Assembly: GCA_036429605.1 (NCBI GenBank)
Contig: JAVFKD010000004.1
Coordinates: 1,550,001-1,614,000, forward strand
Length of the DNA: 64,000 bases
DNA from: Cladobotryum mycophilum
Lineage: Eukaryota; Ascomycota; Sordariomycetes; Hypocreales; Hypocreaceae
Reading direction: 5' to 3'
Shown here: positions 32,992 to 46,093 of the stretch, in pieces
Layout: the number at the start of each line of letters is the position of its first letter
Numbering within the stretch: the stretch's first letter is position 1
Notes under the pieces: generated by a model
Seen by the model: only the letters and a program-made list of their open reading frames with translations
What the model was told of the DNA's origin: nothing
The model's database searches: none
Made by a program: the position numbers and the translations under genes

Positions 32992-33842
32992 TTAAGCACG
33001 GCATGTGTGATTCCTCATGCGGACAAGACAAACTGGAATATTACGACTGCTACTGTATATCCATACCGGGAGAGACGCCTGATTCTTAGCTTAAAAGAGA
33101 ACTGAAGAGCCTGGGGAGTAGTAGTCATATGGGTTGGTAAGGGAAAAAGAAAAAAGAGAAAGAGAAAGAGAAAGAAAGCCGGAATGCATAGGCGACGGCG
33201 TTGGGGTGTGTGAAAGTTACGAAAGCCTTTGGACTATATATACGCATGTCGTTTTTCCCCCCTACCCTTTTTCGCAAAGCGGGTTGTAGCAACTGAAATG
33301 AGTCCTGTCCTGTCAGAAAGTTGACTAAAAAGAGCGCTTGGCATCATCATGGTAAGGGGGAGGAGGAGAGTGAGCTCACCACCCCTGGTTGGAATAGTTT
33401 CATATATAAGGGGGATTGAATGGGGGAGAATGCGAGGAGATAGAGGGACAGCGAGCGAGGGGGAGGGGCAATTCGAGGCAGAGAGATGTCTGGGATTGCT
33501 ACAGTATAATTTAACGATATTCTAATCTACTCTGAAAGCCATGTTGAGTTTTCATGAGTCGCGCATTGCTTTGACTCGTGATACCTTCACATACAAGAAG
33601 GTCCAGTCTATGTGGTGGAATACATCACTAACTGCTTTTTACATCACCAGATTTAAGAAGCTTCATCATGATATTCAAATTCGTTTCAATTTCTTCAATG
33701 CTAGTGTTATTCTAACTATTAAACACACTCAGTTCCCCACACTTGCAGCGGAGGAATCTCACCTACCCCCCCCCCTTCTTTCGATGATGATATTCTAAAA
33801 GAAAATATATAAAAATAAAAAAAAACACTCTTTGAGCAGTTA
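32992..33842. other. Convergent 3' region of CKB1 and PAN2
   Basis: About 850 nt between the two stop codons. It includes a GAGAAA-rich stretch near 33150-33178 and AT-rich sequence. No gene was seen. Confidence 0.6.
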
Positions 33843-36800
33843 CTACCTCATTGGGGATCCTTTCCCCGGCGTCCAACTCACACCACTACCAAACCCACCC
33901 ATTCCCGTCCCGACTCTATTCAACGGCGTAGACGGCGCCTTGGGCGTGCCCCCGGCCTCGGCGGCAAGTGGCGGCGGCGTATCCGGCCTGGCTGCCGCGT
34001 CCCCGCCGTCTTTCCTCGGTGGCTTGAAGTTGACATCCCTGCCCGCCCGGTAAATGTCCTGCAGCATGGCTTCGAGGATCCCCGCGTCTTGAAACTCAAG
34101 GTACTTCCTGTATAGCTTGAGGGCCGTCCTCGAGTCCTCGATCGAGTCGTGCGTCTCCATCTGAATGTCCTCCTTGAGCAGGTACCACGCCAAGAAAGCC
34201 AAAGACAGCTTTCGGAGACGCGACTTGAGGAAGAACATGTCGATTGTATCAATGACCTGCGTTTTCGGCACGTGAATGTTGATGACTCGAAAATCCTGCT
34301 TCAAACCGTGGCCTAGAAACTTGCAGCCAAGGTTAAGCAGGATCCAGAGCTTTTTATAGACCACTTTCAGTGATAATAGACTGTGTTTGGTAGTGCGGGG
34401 ATCCAAGTCTTCTTGAGTAATACCAGAATACGACGTTAAATAGTCGACAATCGGTTCTTTGATGGCTATGTAGTCATCAATAAATGGCGCACCTTCGTGC
34501 TCACCTTGACCTCGAACAACGGAAGCTCGAGCAAGCGCGTAGACTATAGGTCGAATGGTCTCACGCTCACCATCTGAATTCATTTCAATTTCAGGCTGGC
34601 GCACAGCAACAAACTCAGTATCAAGAGCAATAATAGTGTCCGGCCCGGGACGTTCTTTCTCGGCGTCGAGAAGTTGATATGTTTTAGGTCCAGGCTGTAA
34701 ACTAGGACTATGCCGCGTTAGTTACTAACAGCTCACGGCACGATAGGAGACTTACTTGAAATCTTGATACAAAATGGAAGTATCGATATTGTTCCTCCAC
34801 TCGGTATCAATCTTGTTATTCGCGCTCTTAACCTGATAGGCAACAACAGAAGGGACCTTCCAGGATGTGTTGAAGGCCAGCGCTTCTTCTGTGCTCACTG
34901 AACGTACCAGGAAGTCGTTAAACAGATGCCATTGATTCTCGTCGGAGGTCTCTGGTTCGGCATGCGCAACTTTTGATCCATTAGTTTCATGCGACAAACA
35001 GTGCTTTGGAGATTGGTGGCAAACCATTGACCATAGCCACAAGATGGGGCTTCTGCGCCTGACCACTCTCAATATTGATGGCCATTCCGATGAGGGAGTA
35101 AACAGTTATGCTGTGGATACCACGCTGCAAATGAAGCTTCAAGTCTTCGCCCTCATAGCAGAAGAATTGGCCCTGCTCAACTATGATGCCGATTTCCTCG
35201 GGTAACCAACCAGGTGTAGACCATAATGTTCTATGATCTGGACTAGTAATTGCCGTGTTGAGCATCAAGACACTTGGCACATTGTGTATCGTTTTTCTAG
35301 TGGCAATCGTTTGATATCGCTGGCATCTGCCGCACCACCCTTTCGATGTCGTCTCTCTCTCCACGCTACTCTTAAGAACTTGGGAGAAGGTAATACGATG
35401 CATCTTGCCATTTCGACCCGGGGTCTTCTGAAGAAGATTAGCAACGACTTTGCACAAGATGCAAAGAACTAACCAATGGTGGATAAAGTAAATCATTCAC
35501 AAAGGTAGACCCAGGCCTAGTATACTCGCTCCTACAGTTCATACATCTGATTGAGCTCGTGGCTGACGTTGCGAGTACCTAAGAGTTTGTCAATAAAAGA
35601 TTCATCCGCACCAAGACGACGATCTAAACGCCTACCTGATCCATAGAAGATGAGGCGGGCGCCATGGTCTTGAAGTCGTGCGCAATTTTTTCCAGCAAGA
35701 AACGCGTTAATCCTTGGAGCATGACATTTAGAGATGACCCATGAGGATCTTCTTCAAGCAAACCCAGCGGTCCAGCTAAATAAGCGTTAGCATTCTATCC
35801 CCTGTGCAGAACGATCAGTCCACAAACCTTGAGGATGGCTGCTGAGGGTTTTCAGCATATTAGTGGCCTGGCAGATTGATCCATCCGCCTTCTGTAGCAT
35901 ATCAAAGAGAAATCCAAGTTCGCACAAAAGACAAACGTCGCTCACGCATGCTGTTGCTGCATGTTGCAGCGCTAGGTTTCTAATTAGAGGCGTAAAGTGC
36001 ATCATTTGAAGTAGGGCATTGGCATATGAATTTGAAATGTGAATCTCAAGGCCAGAGTACCGTGTCCTGTTGTAAAAGCTGCTTCCTGTAAGTATGTAGT
36101 CGGGAAAAGCAGTTGGAAATCTTACCCAAAGTCAAAGTCGTCAACACCAAACTTGCTGTATTTGATCTCAACATTCCGGTACATCATAGGTAGCTCAGAC
36201 TTCCTACTCTCAACCTCCAACTCAGCAAATGGGCTCAACAACTCATCCACCTTCTCGTCAGCTGAAGACTTTTCCGACTTGACGGATTCTCTAGCCTTTT
36301 CGCTAAGAAATTTAGGTGCCTTGAGACCAGAATTGGCAGACTTGTGGACACTTCTGGTGTCTTCCGCCTGGTTTCTTCGTTGTCCGCGAGTATTCCGGCC
36401 GTACATCCCAAACTCGGCCGGCTTAAGGCTCGAAAGGATTTGCGGATCCATCTTCGCAGGCGGGGCGCCAACATCGGACACAAATTCAGGCCAGGCAGAA
36501 GAAAGGGTTTCTCGATAGTAGGGTAAACCAATAGAGTTCAACGGCCTACGCGATGTTAGAATCCGCGAACAAAATGTATACCAGCAGAGGACTTGGACTC
36601 ACGTGTCGGTTGCCCACTCGACCGTTGGTGGCGTTTCCTCAGATGTAGCAAACTCAATTGGAGTCGGAAGATCCACGAAATGAAGCTTCGTTGGAGAGCC
36701 CCAAAGGTGAATAAAGCATTCGGCATCAGTAAGTGCCATGGCCTCTCCAGAAGGCGCAATCTCAAACATGCTCAAATAGGTCAAAACATTCGCTTGCCGC

Positions 36801-37902
36801 ACATTGCTGGTATTGGGGTTCATTAAATCGACAACATGCATCTGACCACTCTGGGAGACAACAATACTAGTGGTCAACATTCGCGGGTGCATACGCACAT
36901 ACGCTGCCCCGGCTGGAAACGGTATGGGAGGCATTGACGACATCTTCTTGATGTCGAAAACGTTTAGGAATGGGTCTAACATATAATTCTGACCCTGCCG
37001 CAGGGAGTAGCCGCATGTGACAATAAAATCATGCTGGGCATCCATGTCGTTGATCAAGGCAGAGTGGGCGTTCCAGGTCTTGACGACAGCGAAACTTATA
37101 GGATCTAAAAGGTTTACTGATCCATTTCTTGTAGCGGCGCAGATATAACGGCCGCGTTTCATGATGGAATACTGATGTTCAGTGTGAACCTAGTGGTTGT
37201 CAGCTAAGTCACCTCCTTGTCCGCCACAGTCTTTGCTAACCTGTTTTACGACTTCGCCCCTTGCCAAGTCGATCACAAACATGGTATCTTGGAGACCTGC
37301 GGCAAGAATTTCCGCGGTCCCCTTCGAGGTAAAGCTCATGCATCTCAAGTCTTTCATATCATCATGCCTTGCACAATCGTCAACACTTGGCGCGATGCCA
37401 GATGAGCCGCAAACATTGTCCATACCTAATATGCCATATAGGCGGTCCTCTCCTCATTGCCATGTGAACATCTTTAGAGCCCAAAACCACCACACCTTTA
37501 TCATTCACCAGAATTTGTCGTACTGCTCCATCCGAGGACTGGTGCGCCTTGAAGGAGGTGTATCGCTGAAGCTCGGTACTTAGAAAGGAGGTAACGCGAC
37601 CCTGGGCAAGCGTTCGAATCAGTTGGTGGTCTCAGCATCTGTCCAAACTGCCATACGTAGTCATTTCCCGTCCAGAGAAGCTCCTGGGAGGTATCAAAGG
37701 TCATTGTCGTCACCTGCGTCGGCATCGCGTGGACGCCCGGAGGCGGGAACGGAATTCGGGCGACCTGGGAAGCAGAACGAGGTGTCAGTATAAGCTAGGA
37801 ATGGACTTGAAGGAGAATAACTGCTCAAGGGCAACAGTTCCCCCCGTCGCGACTGATCTCAACCGAGATGGAATCACTAACCTCATCCCAATCTCCGTCC
37901 AT
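33843..37902 (-). CDS. PAN2: PAN2, catalytic subunit of the PAN2-PAN3 poly(A) nuclease
   Basis: Twelve exons: 37902-37882, 37764-37657, 37601-37426, 37367-37241, 37189-36603, 36545-36126, 36078-35828, 35775-35636, 35578-35474, 35427-35025, 34969-34756 and 34701-33843. All join in frame, giving 1136 residues with eleven introns of 46-117 nt. The N-terminus is a WD40 propeller (MTFDTSQELLWTGND, RGRYICAATRNGSVNLLD). The middle is an inactive ubiquitin-hydrolase-like domain (SNSYANALLQMMHFTPL; the catalytic Cys is replaced). The C-terminus is the DEDD exonuclease: ALDTEFV (D, E), LGHGLKQDFRVI (D) and HDSIEDSRTALKLY (D). It shortens mRNA poly(A) tails with PAN3 and poly(A)-binding protein. No frame break was found over 4 kb. 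Confidence 0.96.
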
Positions 37903-38545
37903 TGTGGCTGGCTACTCATTATCCACGGTACCATTGCTCGATTGGAAAGTCACAGTGACACCTCAAACCCAACCGAGGGTCTAGGACTCCAAGAGAACGA
38001 ATGCCGGTCGTGGAACAGCCAAATGTTGTTCGGCCCACCTTGTAGATAGATACCTGGTAGCTTGCGATCACAGGTGGGAGTGCACGATGCGCCTGTAGGA
38101 GGGGCACAGTGCAGTGACCACCCTTAGCCGATAAAACTCCGCGTGGTTACCCTATAGAGGAGTTGTTGGTTTGAAATTCTGATCGACTATATAAGTAACC
38201 TCCGGCCGTACTAGAAACTTGTCTTTTAAGTAAGTCATTTATCTATGATTCTCATCCATTGTTGAATTCTTTTTGGTGGGCATGACACGGATCCCTATCC
38301 AACGAAAAGGGGTGTCGTAGTCTGCAAGGATATAAAGGTCCATCTCGACAATGCGATTTCGACAAAACCGATCTACGGCATGGGCTGAACATCAACAACA
38401 TTATTAAATATTACTAGGTATGTTATGCCATAGGTATCTATACACACTAATATGCTAGGTCTAGAATATTCTAGCTAATATGAATGTATCAAAAGCGACG
38501 ACGTCATTGTTATGTGGAAATGGTATCCGATATTCTTGGGCTCGC
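37903..38545. other. Intergenic region between PAN2 and the methyltransferase gene
   Basis: About 640 nt holding the PAN2 promoter and the neighbour's 3' region. No further signal was seen. Confidence 0.6.
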
Positions 38546-39441
38546 TTATATCCAAGGAATTTGGTACACGGTAAAGCTGATTGCCTGCACATCCGTTTGG
38601 AATGCTGGTAATTGAGAAGCATCCACACTGGCGTGCTCGACTTCAACCTTCCACTTTGTCTTTGTGAGCTGTCCCACTTCATCCCAAAGCCGTTGGAAGC
38701 TGCTTTGGTTGTGGAGATACGGAGAAGACCCGTCGGCGGCAACGTTCCGAGGTGAGGGGGCACCCGCATGCCTGCCATAGATGAGAGCGTTTTGTGTACC
38801 AGGCTTCAGGAAATCGACTATGCGCTTCCCAATAAAGAGCTGTTCGGTCCAAGTGAATAGGTGGAAGAAACTTCCTGCATGGATGATGGTAACCTTTCCA
38901 TCAAGGTCATGCAAATGTTGATCTTCAGGATCTATTATATCCCCGACGAAGAATGTTGCACCGAGAGTATTTCTGTCCTGGAAAAGATCGTAGCCAGCCA
39001 TGATCAGACCGGAATCGGAGTCAAGTCCGAAGAGCTGGGACCCGTCAATACCATCAGCCCGAAGCTGCCGCAGGGCCTGTCCGAACCCGCAGCCAAGATC
39101 AAGAAAAGCATCTCTTGAGCGAGAGAGACTCAGTCGAAAGAGGACCTGCAAGTAGCATGGATCACGGGAGTCGGAGAGTCGGAGGAATTTCCATCGGCCT
39201 ATGAATGGAGCTCTTGAAAGAGCCCATGCTCTGTCTCGCTAAGGTTGAGTTGATTAGCGCATGTTTGACAAGAGTCGAAATTGCTGCTCTCTCTTACAAT
39301 GCGAATGAGATGTGCATTGATGTCTGGGGGAGAAATCTTGCTGTATCTGATGAGCAAGTCACGTATAGGCGCTATGTCATCTGGTAGAGAGGGGATGAAG
39401 GCCCATTTTTGCATCTCCACTAAGTCCATGGTCGAAAGCAT
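38546..39441 (-). CDS. SAM-dependent methyltransferase, fungal small-molecule type
   Basis: Exon 1 is 39441-39298 and exon 2 is 39238-38546, giving 278 residues. The 59-nt intron (GTAAGA donor, CCTTAG acceptor) joins AHLIRI to RDRAWALS, which continues as APFIGRWKFLRLS, a run typical of this fungal family. Motif I is FLDLGCGFGQALRQL. An acidic strand end (FGLDSDSG) and IIHAGSFFHLFTW complete a class I Rossmann fold. Related proteins often sit in secondary metabolite clusters, but no synthase gene is near, so the substrate is open. Either Met at 39441 or Met at 39429 could start the protein. A (CAAA)n repeat lies directly upstream. Confidence 0.85.
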
Positions 39442-40472
39442 GGGTGCATTTTGCAAACAAACAAACAAACAAACAAGCAAACAAACAAGCACTTGGGTAA
39501 CACGCTGTAAATAACCAGATGCGAGCCACGGAAAGAGAATAATAAGGAGGCGGGCACAGGACTCTCAGCTCAGTATTATCATCATGAAGCGGATATAAGA
39601 CGGTCCAGGAGATGAACGATGTTGGCCAAGGAATCACTCGACACTGGCGCTGGAAACGAATGTAGCGCGTTCAAGGATCTGAGTCAAGGGTAATAGAAGA
39701 GACATGACGACGGGAAATGAAATGAATAAACAGATTGAACTTTTTGACTTTTGACTATTGATGTTGGGACCTGGGCTTTGTTGTGTGCTGAGCAGGATTC
39801 TTGGCGCGGATGAGAGGATAATAATTGCTGACTAAGGATGGTTATTTGTATACTAATCACGCACGTGGTAGATAGTGGACATGACACATGACATGTCAGT
39901 AAAGGTTGCGAAACATGACACATGGAATAACCGAACATCTCCCGAGCAGCAGAGCTTCCGAAAAATTCTTCCATCTCCGTGGCTCGCTCAGATCGTTCCT
40001 CAAAGGGCCCAAAAACACCCACATTCAGCCGCCAGCTCCCACGGCGCCGAGTTCTTCCTATTCCGTCGAGCGTGACGGGCCCATTCGCATTTATCATCCT
40101 CCGTTTCCAAAAGCTTTAGACTGTAAGTCAACTTTTTAGCCATTGACTTGCTACACAAACCATCAGCCAATCTCTCCTTCCCACGTCCCAACTTGGATAT
40201 TGAGACTCTCTGGTTAAACACGCTGTCGAGTGACAAGCTGACAATGGCTTCAGAACCTCTGCGCCATATTCCCTGTGTCTGTCGCGTAGCGGCGACGACC
40301 GCGTCGGAACTATATATCGAATCTCGATAGCTATTATATATATCAAATATCGTCGCCGATAAGAGCCTCACGTAGTTGACAAGCCCACCCGCCGTCTTCC
40401 ATCCTCGTCGATCCAGTGTAGGCGCTGCGTTGGAGTTGTTGCCTGCCGCGTCGCTCTGTTTTTGCCATCATC
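39442..40472. other. Shared promoter region of the methyltransferase and Zn2Cys6 genes
   Basis: About 1 kb between divergent start codons. It starts with the CAAA microsatellite and is pyrimidine-rich just before the regulator gene. No other gene was seen. Confidence 0.6.
39454..39490 (+). repeat. (CAAA)n microsatellite
   Basis: Nine tetranucleotide units of CAAA with two CAAG variants, beginning 13 bp upstream of the methyltransferase start, inside its probable 5' leader. Confidence 0.9.
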
Positions 40473-42921
40473 ATGGGACCGGGTCGAGAGGGCGAGCCAG
40501 AGGAAGCTAATAACATGAGCTATCCTTCACCCGGGGCAGAGGCACTGGATGCTGGCCCTTTCTATCATACAGGTGCGCGGGATGAGACGCAGGAGCACCA
40601 TGAACATCAAGATCATCATGAACATCAGGATCACCAAGATCATCAAGACCACCAGGAGCACCAGGAGCACCAGGAACACCAGCCTGACCAACATGACCCG
40701 AATCAAGTGCATCCAACAGTACACCCACAAGAGCCGGACCATGGCCAGATCGCTGCCCATGAGCCATCTTCCCCCCAGCATCACATCCCTCGGCCTGCCA
40801 ACCTGGAGGAGCTTCAGTTAGCGGCGCAGCTTGGCCAAGGCTTGGCTGGGACGCCAATCATGTCTGCGACGGACCCAAGTATGAATGTCGAGGACCCTAA
40901 CATGCGCAGCATCATGCCGCATCCTGAGCAAGATCAACAGCCACCTCCTTCGTATGTTCAGGAATCAGCTACGTCTGATCATATGGTCCAACATGGCATG
41001 CAAGTTCCTGTCGGCCCGCCGTTGCCCCCGCAGTACATGCCTGATGGAATCCCGCCCAGAAAGAGGTCAAAAGTGTCTCGAGCTTGTGATGAATGTCGGC
41101 GGAAGAAGATCAAATGTGATGCCCAATCAGATACAGGTGAAACGCCGTGCTCGAGCTGCTCACGGTCCTCGATTAGATGTCTGTTCAGCCGTGTTCCGCA
41201 AAAGCGCGGGCCAAGCAAGGGGTATGGTGATTCATGCTGTGATTCAATAACGGCTGTTGGCTAACAATCACATTAGCTATATAAAAGAACTTGCAGACCG
41301 TATCCACAGCATTGAGAACAAGCTGGAGTCTGAAGGTAGTCTTACCCAAGACGATATTGATAGACTTCTAGCACCAGAACACCATCGGGCTCACAATGGC
41401 TTAGTCCCCGCCGAGGATCTAGGTCGAAAGCGTCCCTTTTCTAGCATCTCGTCGGGTGATTTCACTACACCTGCCCCCACACGACAAGCTCCATGGGGAA
41501 CGGAGCCGCGTCCTATCTTGCCTGCGCCATCATCAGATGAGTATGTGTCGTCTACCTATGCGAACAACGCACTGGCACCTCAACCCACGCCGATTAAACC
41601 TGATGATTCACCTCCGAAACCTCCGGTTGCCTCTATGGATGCCCCGATCCCTGATGTCATGGAGGAGCTGCCTGAGATTGATGATGTTGCCTATCACGAG
41701 TAAGCATGCACTCTCTGTCCTGGTGTGGTGCTCCGCTAATCTATCTTAGCTTTGTATCTTATGTGCAAGAAGTGTACCCGATTCTTCCTACTAATAAGGC
41801 TCGCATGCAATCTCTCTTGTCGCGAAGTCCACCACTAGTGAGGACGGCTTTTAACACGGCAATTCTTGGTCTGGGACAGCCCGAGGAGATGAAGCAAGCC
41901 AGCACTCTTCTTCACGAATGGGAAACTAGCGACGCTCCTCGTTCACGAGCCGCCGATATTGTGCATGCTCAGACATTGTTGTTGTTGATTATCGATGCCG
42001 ATTGGCGGGCATCGGCTAATATGTCATTCTTGCTGGCAAGGGCAGTGGCTCTTGCTAACAGCATGAAGTTGTGGAAATTCACTCCTTTTGAGGCAGCTCC
42101 GGAGCAGGACTCTGATGATCAAATGTGTGTGCGAATCTGGTGGTCGCTAGTCTTGATAGATCGGTGGTATGCAGCAGGGTCAGGAAAGCCATCACATATA
42201 CCTGATAGCAGTGTTGTGGCGCCAGCAGGACTGGAAAAGTTCGTTGGAGAAGTTGTTTTCTATCTTCTTCGTAAGCGTCGACTCATGTATACGATTTTGC
42301 CAAGGGTTACTGACCGTTTCTGCAGGATTATCAAAGCTACTAAACAGGATCTCATTCATCATCTCCACGCTGCAACCCGGCGCTTCTACTGCCGAGCGGC
42401 CAATGGCGGTCATGATGAGTGCTTACGTTGATGATTATCGGGAAGATCTACCAGGACACATTGAAGCTGCATCGTATCCACTTGTGCATCTTGCCTACTG
42501 GCATTGCAGGCTTCTAGTCACTCTCCTTACTCCCGGAGTGATACCAACGGAAATCTTGTGGCCGACGACAGAGCTAACCAACCTCTTGCTTGCCAACCCA
42601 CAGCTACGGAGTCCGTTTATTCACCATTTTGTTTCTCTTGCGACCATGTCATTGGCCAAGCTATCCAAGACAGACAGCGCGCGCGAAGGCGCCGTCAAGC
42701 TGATGAAGGAGATCTTGGAAAAGCCCAGCGGGGTTCACTGGGACGGGGTCAGAGACAAGCTCACGGACCAACTGCGACCGACATCATCGGTCGAGGCGAC
42801 GGCCAGCCAGGGTTTACAACACTTGGCCGACCTGGCGACAGCACACGAAGGCATCGCGCCAGGACCAGATGACATTGCATTCGGGCCCACTCTTGCATCA
42901 GGCTATCTGGATGTTGCATAG
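40473..42921 (+). CDS. Zn2Cys6 transcription factor resembling COL-26/BglR/RGT1 glucose regulators
   Basis: Exons 40473-41221, 41277-41699, 41750-42270 and 42326-42921; introns of 50-55 nt; 762 residues. Residues 41-70 are a His/Gln/Glu/Asp-only tract made of EHQ, DHQ and similar triplets. The zinc cluster is C205, C208, C215, C226, C229, C236 (SRACDECRRKKIKC, then PCSSC). The linker KRGPSKGYIKEL and the dimerisation helix IHSIENKLES follow. The C-terminal half is the fungal-specific transcription factor domain (RIWWSLVLIDRWYA). The linker and domain layout remind me of COL-26/BglR, which control glucose sensing and glucosidase genes; this closer assignment is from memory and unproven. It probably acts in the nucleus on carbon-source genes. 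Confidence 0.85.
40593..40682 (+). repeat. In-frame CAx/GAx triplet repeat (His/Gln-rich tract)
   Basis: About 90 nt of tandem CAT/CAC, CAG/CAA and GAT/GAG/GAC codons inside the Zn2Cys6 gene, encoding 30 residues that are all His, Gln, Glu or Asp. The repeat unit is nine bases (H-Q-D/E) with silent changes. Confidence 0.85.
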
Positions 42922-45900
42922 TAGTGGACTTGGATATTCTAGCGTCGATGCCAGTTGTCATTTGCAAGCCTGATACATACTATAGTTTGGTACTTTTCTG
43001 GCGGGTTTCATTGTCCTTATTTACAGAAAGTGTATGATAATGCGAGCAGGCGGGGGAGAAGGGGGGACGGGGGTTGTTTCGGATTTTGGCTCAAGGATGT
43101 GAGTTTGGCGACTTTGGACGAAAAAGACATGCATGTTGATGACAGCAAAGGGATTACGTTAGATTCATGAAGGAAGAGAAAGATGAAGAAGAAGCAGAGG
43201 AAGAAAGGACATGTGGCCAAGGTGTGGTGGCTAGAGTTGTTGAATACCATGGTCATCCCTGTTTTTGAATGATGTTGGACCTGAATGATTTGCTTGCCCC
43301 CCTCCAACCTTGACCGGTCTCAGCGTGCTCTCAAGCCTTTTCCTTTTCTCTCTCTCTCTCTCTCACTCTCTCCCAACCAAGGATCTTTTCGGAACATGAC
43401 TTGCCGTTACCGACGGGACACTGGAAGACGCCTTTTCGTCTAGTCTCCCCAGCCGAGGCGAGGCGCACGATCCGGTTGTTTTGACCGTCTGTTTTGTTCA
43501 TTTTTCGGCGCTAGGATCGACTCTGCATGCATCCATGCCTTGTCCAACGTGTTTTGCATTGCTGTCCAAGTATTGTATGTACCGTACCTTGATTGAATTG
43601 GGTTCCCAACACTTGGGAATATTTGCCCCCCCTCCCCTTCTGCCTCACATGAAATCTGATGTCATCTAGCATATCGCCTCCCCCCTCCTCCCTCCTCCCT
43701 ACCCCCTCCAAGACGGAATAAATCGCTTTTGAAAGAAAAAATTCTGCCCGACGATACCGGATGAATTCATTCAACTTAATCCTTGCAAAAAGGGTTTTGC
43801 AAAATTTTCTTACAGAGATGTACATACTACGAAATGATATGCAATGAGCCCCCCCGGCATGGGTTTTTTTGCCACTTGCAGAGTTGTTGTGCTAGACCAC
43901 AGAATATTTTACATGCATCACACCGTCTTTCTTTAATGGGACAACGCAATGCAATGGCTTTGTTAGTTGGGTGTGACCAAGGGTGTGAGGAGGGGGTAAT
44001 ACTGTAATGTACACAATTAGGTAGAGCGACTGAAATATGGTACACAATTTTGTACCTGTGTTGTTTTTCTCTTCAATTTTCTTGCATGTTCATCTCCCCT
44101 TGCTTATGTATTACGCCCCCCATCTCTTGGCTTCTCCATTGTATTTTTGACTTTTCTCATCTTGTCTATCCGTGATGCTAGTTATTGCCCAATACACAAC
44201 TACATGTACACTCTGTACTCCCAAGACTCTGTAATACCTTTTACCATGAGCTCTACTTCAGACCCTTTCTTTTTCTTTTTTCTTTTCTTTTTCCTTTCCA
44301 GTGTGGAAGGGGGGTCCCTGTTTTGATGCAAGCCGGTCATACCGACCAAAAACAAAGCAAATATGATAGAAAAAAGAAAAAAAGAAAAAAAGGACCCCAA
44401 ACAGCAGCACTTGAGAGAGGAAAAAAGAAAAAACAAAAAAGCACTTGCATAAAAAAAGTCAATTCAATCGGCAAGATCGGGCCCTGTCAAAATCGTCACC
44501 CCTCCCTAAAAAAAGCAAAGAAATTCTCTTCCATTCTTATAAAAAAGCAAAAAAAAGAAATGGATAGAGAGAGAGAGAGTAGCTTCAACGAACCGTTGAC
44601 ACACTTGCATAACCAACTTAGTACTCTACCGGCAATAGTAGGGAAAAAAATCAAAGCAAGCCAAGTCTGAATATAGTAAAAAGAAGGAAAACCAAGGAAA
44701 AAACTTTTCTCACCAACGATAAAGCACTAATGTCGATACCGATACTACGTATCTACATACTACCTTACCTACCTTACCACTACTAACCTTTACATACCAC
44801 CATCTCTGACCGATACGATGTGATTCATGCACGTGTTCAATTAAACAACATTTTTTCCTTTTGTCCACTACCTACCAAAGTACAAGTACAGCTCAGCTGA
44901 AATGGTAACGTCGCAAGAGGGGAACCCGTTTTTTACCTTCGGTAGTGAGCTTTCGCTTGCCGGCCGCTCTTCACGGCACTTGAGGTTGGTTGGGGGTTGG
45001 GTGGAAAAGAGGCGCTCAATGCCAAGGGCCTTGGGAATCACGATGCTGCACTCTGCAAGTTGCGTGTGTGTGTGGCTGGACGTAGTATAGATAGATTGTA
45101 GAAAAAAAGGGCCATTTGTTTGAAACCCGGATGGCGGACCGACATCGTTGAGTGTGGTCCTTCATATATTGAAGTGCAAAATCTATATGTATATGTATAC
45201 TCTTGCGAAAAGGAAAACAAAAAATGACAAAAAAACAAAAAGAAGTGTTCGAGACCAGAAAAAACATGGCAATTGGTCTCTCTCTGTGTATCTATCTAAA
45301 TGTGCTGTTCCCGTATATGTGCGTTATGAAATGTGCATCAACTCTGACCCTGACCTGCAAAGAGCGAGTAGAAAAGAAGAAGAAAACGGCCATTCATCAT
45401 GTCCTCGTAAATAGTTGCTCATGAGAGTGTGTTTGTGTGTGTATTCCATCAACAGCGAGCAAACAAAACAAACATAGACAGCCAGAGGAAAGCCAGCAAC
45501 CTCCCCCAGATCTCTCTCAACTCCAACATCAACCAAGCCATCCGACGCATGGCGTAAAAAAGCCCCAGACACCGTGTTGTTCCCACCGTCATGCCCACAT
45601 GAACCCCAATGCCCCTCCGTTTGTCCCCACCCCACCAATGTAGTCCGAATCCCCTTTGTATGAGTGAGTCTATCTAATAAAAAAGAAAAAGAAAAGAGCC
45701 AGAAAAGTGTATGCTGCCTGTAGTCGACCAAACCGCAAGAGCCCATCGCTTCAAGCAACGAAAGTGTCTTTAAAAAAGTAAGAAAGAGAGAAGAAGAGAA
45801 AAGAAGAAAAAGAGCTTCCATCTAGAAGCCAAGTGAATCTGTACCTTGTAAAAGGACCCAAGGAAAAGAATTGGAAGAATTGGAAGAAAATGAAGAGAAG

Positions 45901-46093
45901 CAAAAGTCGATACGCCGAGTGTCGCCCGAAAATAGCCGACCAGAGTGATACGCCCCAAGCCACCGTATATGACCTTATTTTGTTGAATGTTGAGGTTCCT
46001 AACGCCCACCGAAACGCGTCCAACCATGCCGTTCACCACTGGGTATTCTGTGCGCCAAAATGAAAGAATCTTCCCAAAAAAACACATCAAAAA
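42922..46093. other. Convergent intergenic region, no gene seen
   Basis: About 3.2 kb between two convergent stop codons. It contains a CT microsatellite near 43347-43370, several C- and A-rich runs (for example 43620-43715 and 44260-44560) and TACCT-rich sequence near 44750-44780. The open frames are low-complexity and were not accepted. Confidence 0.55.
43347..43370 (+). repeat. (CT)n microsatellite
   Basis: 24 nt of CT dinucleotides with one CA interruption. Confidence 0.85.

Noticed and set aside
36546..37240. PAN2 as several separate short genes, because each exon is open on its own
   Set aside because: Every exon joins in frame through good GT-AG introns and the order matches PAN2 from WD40 to exonuclease.
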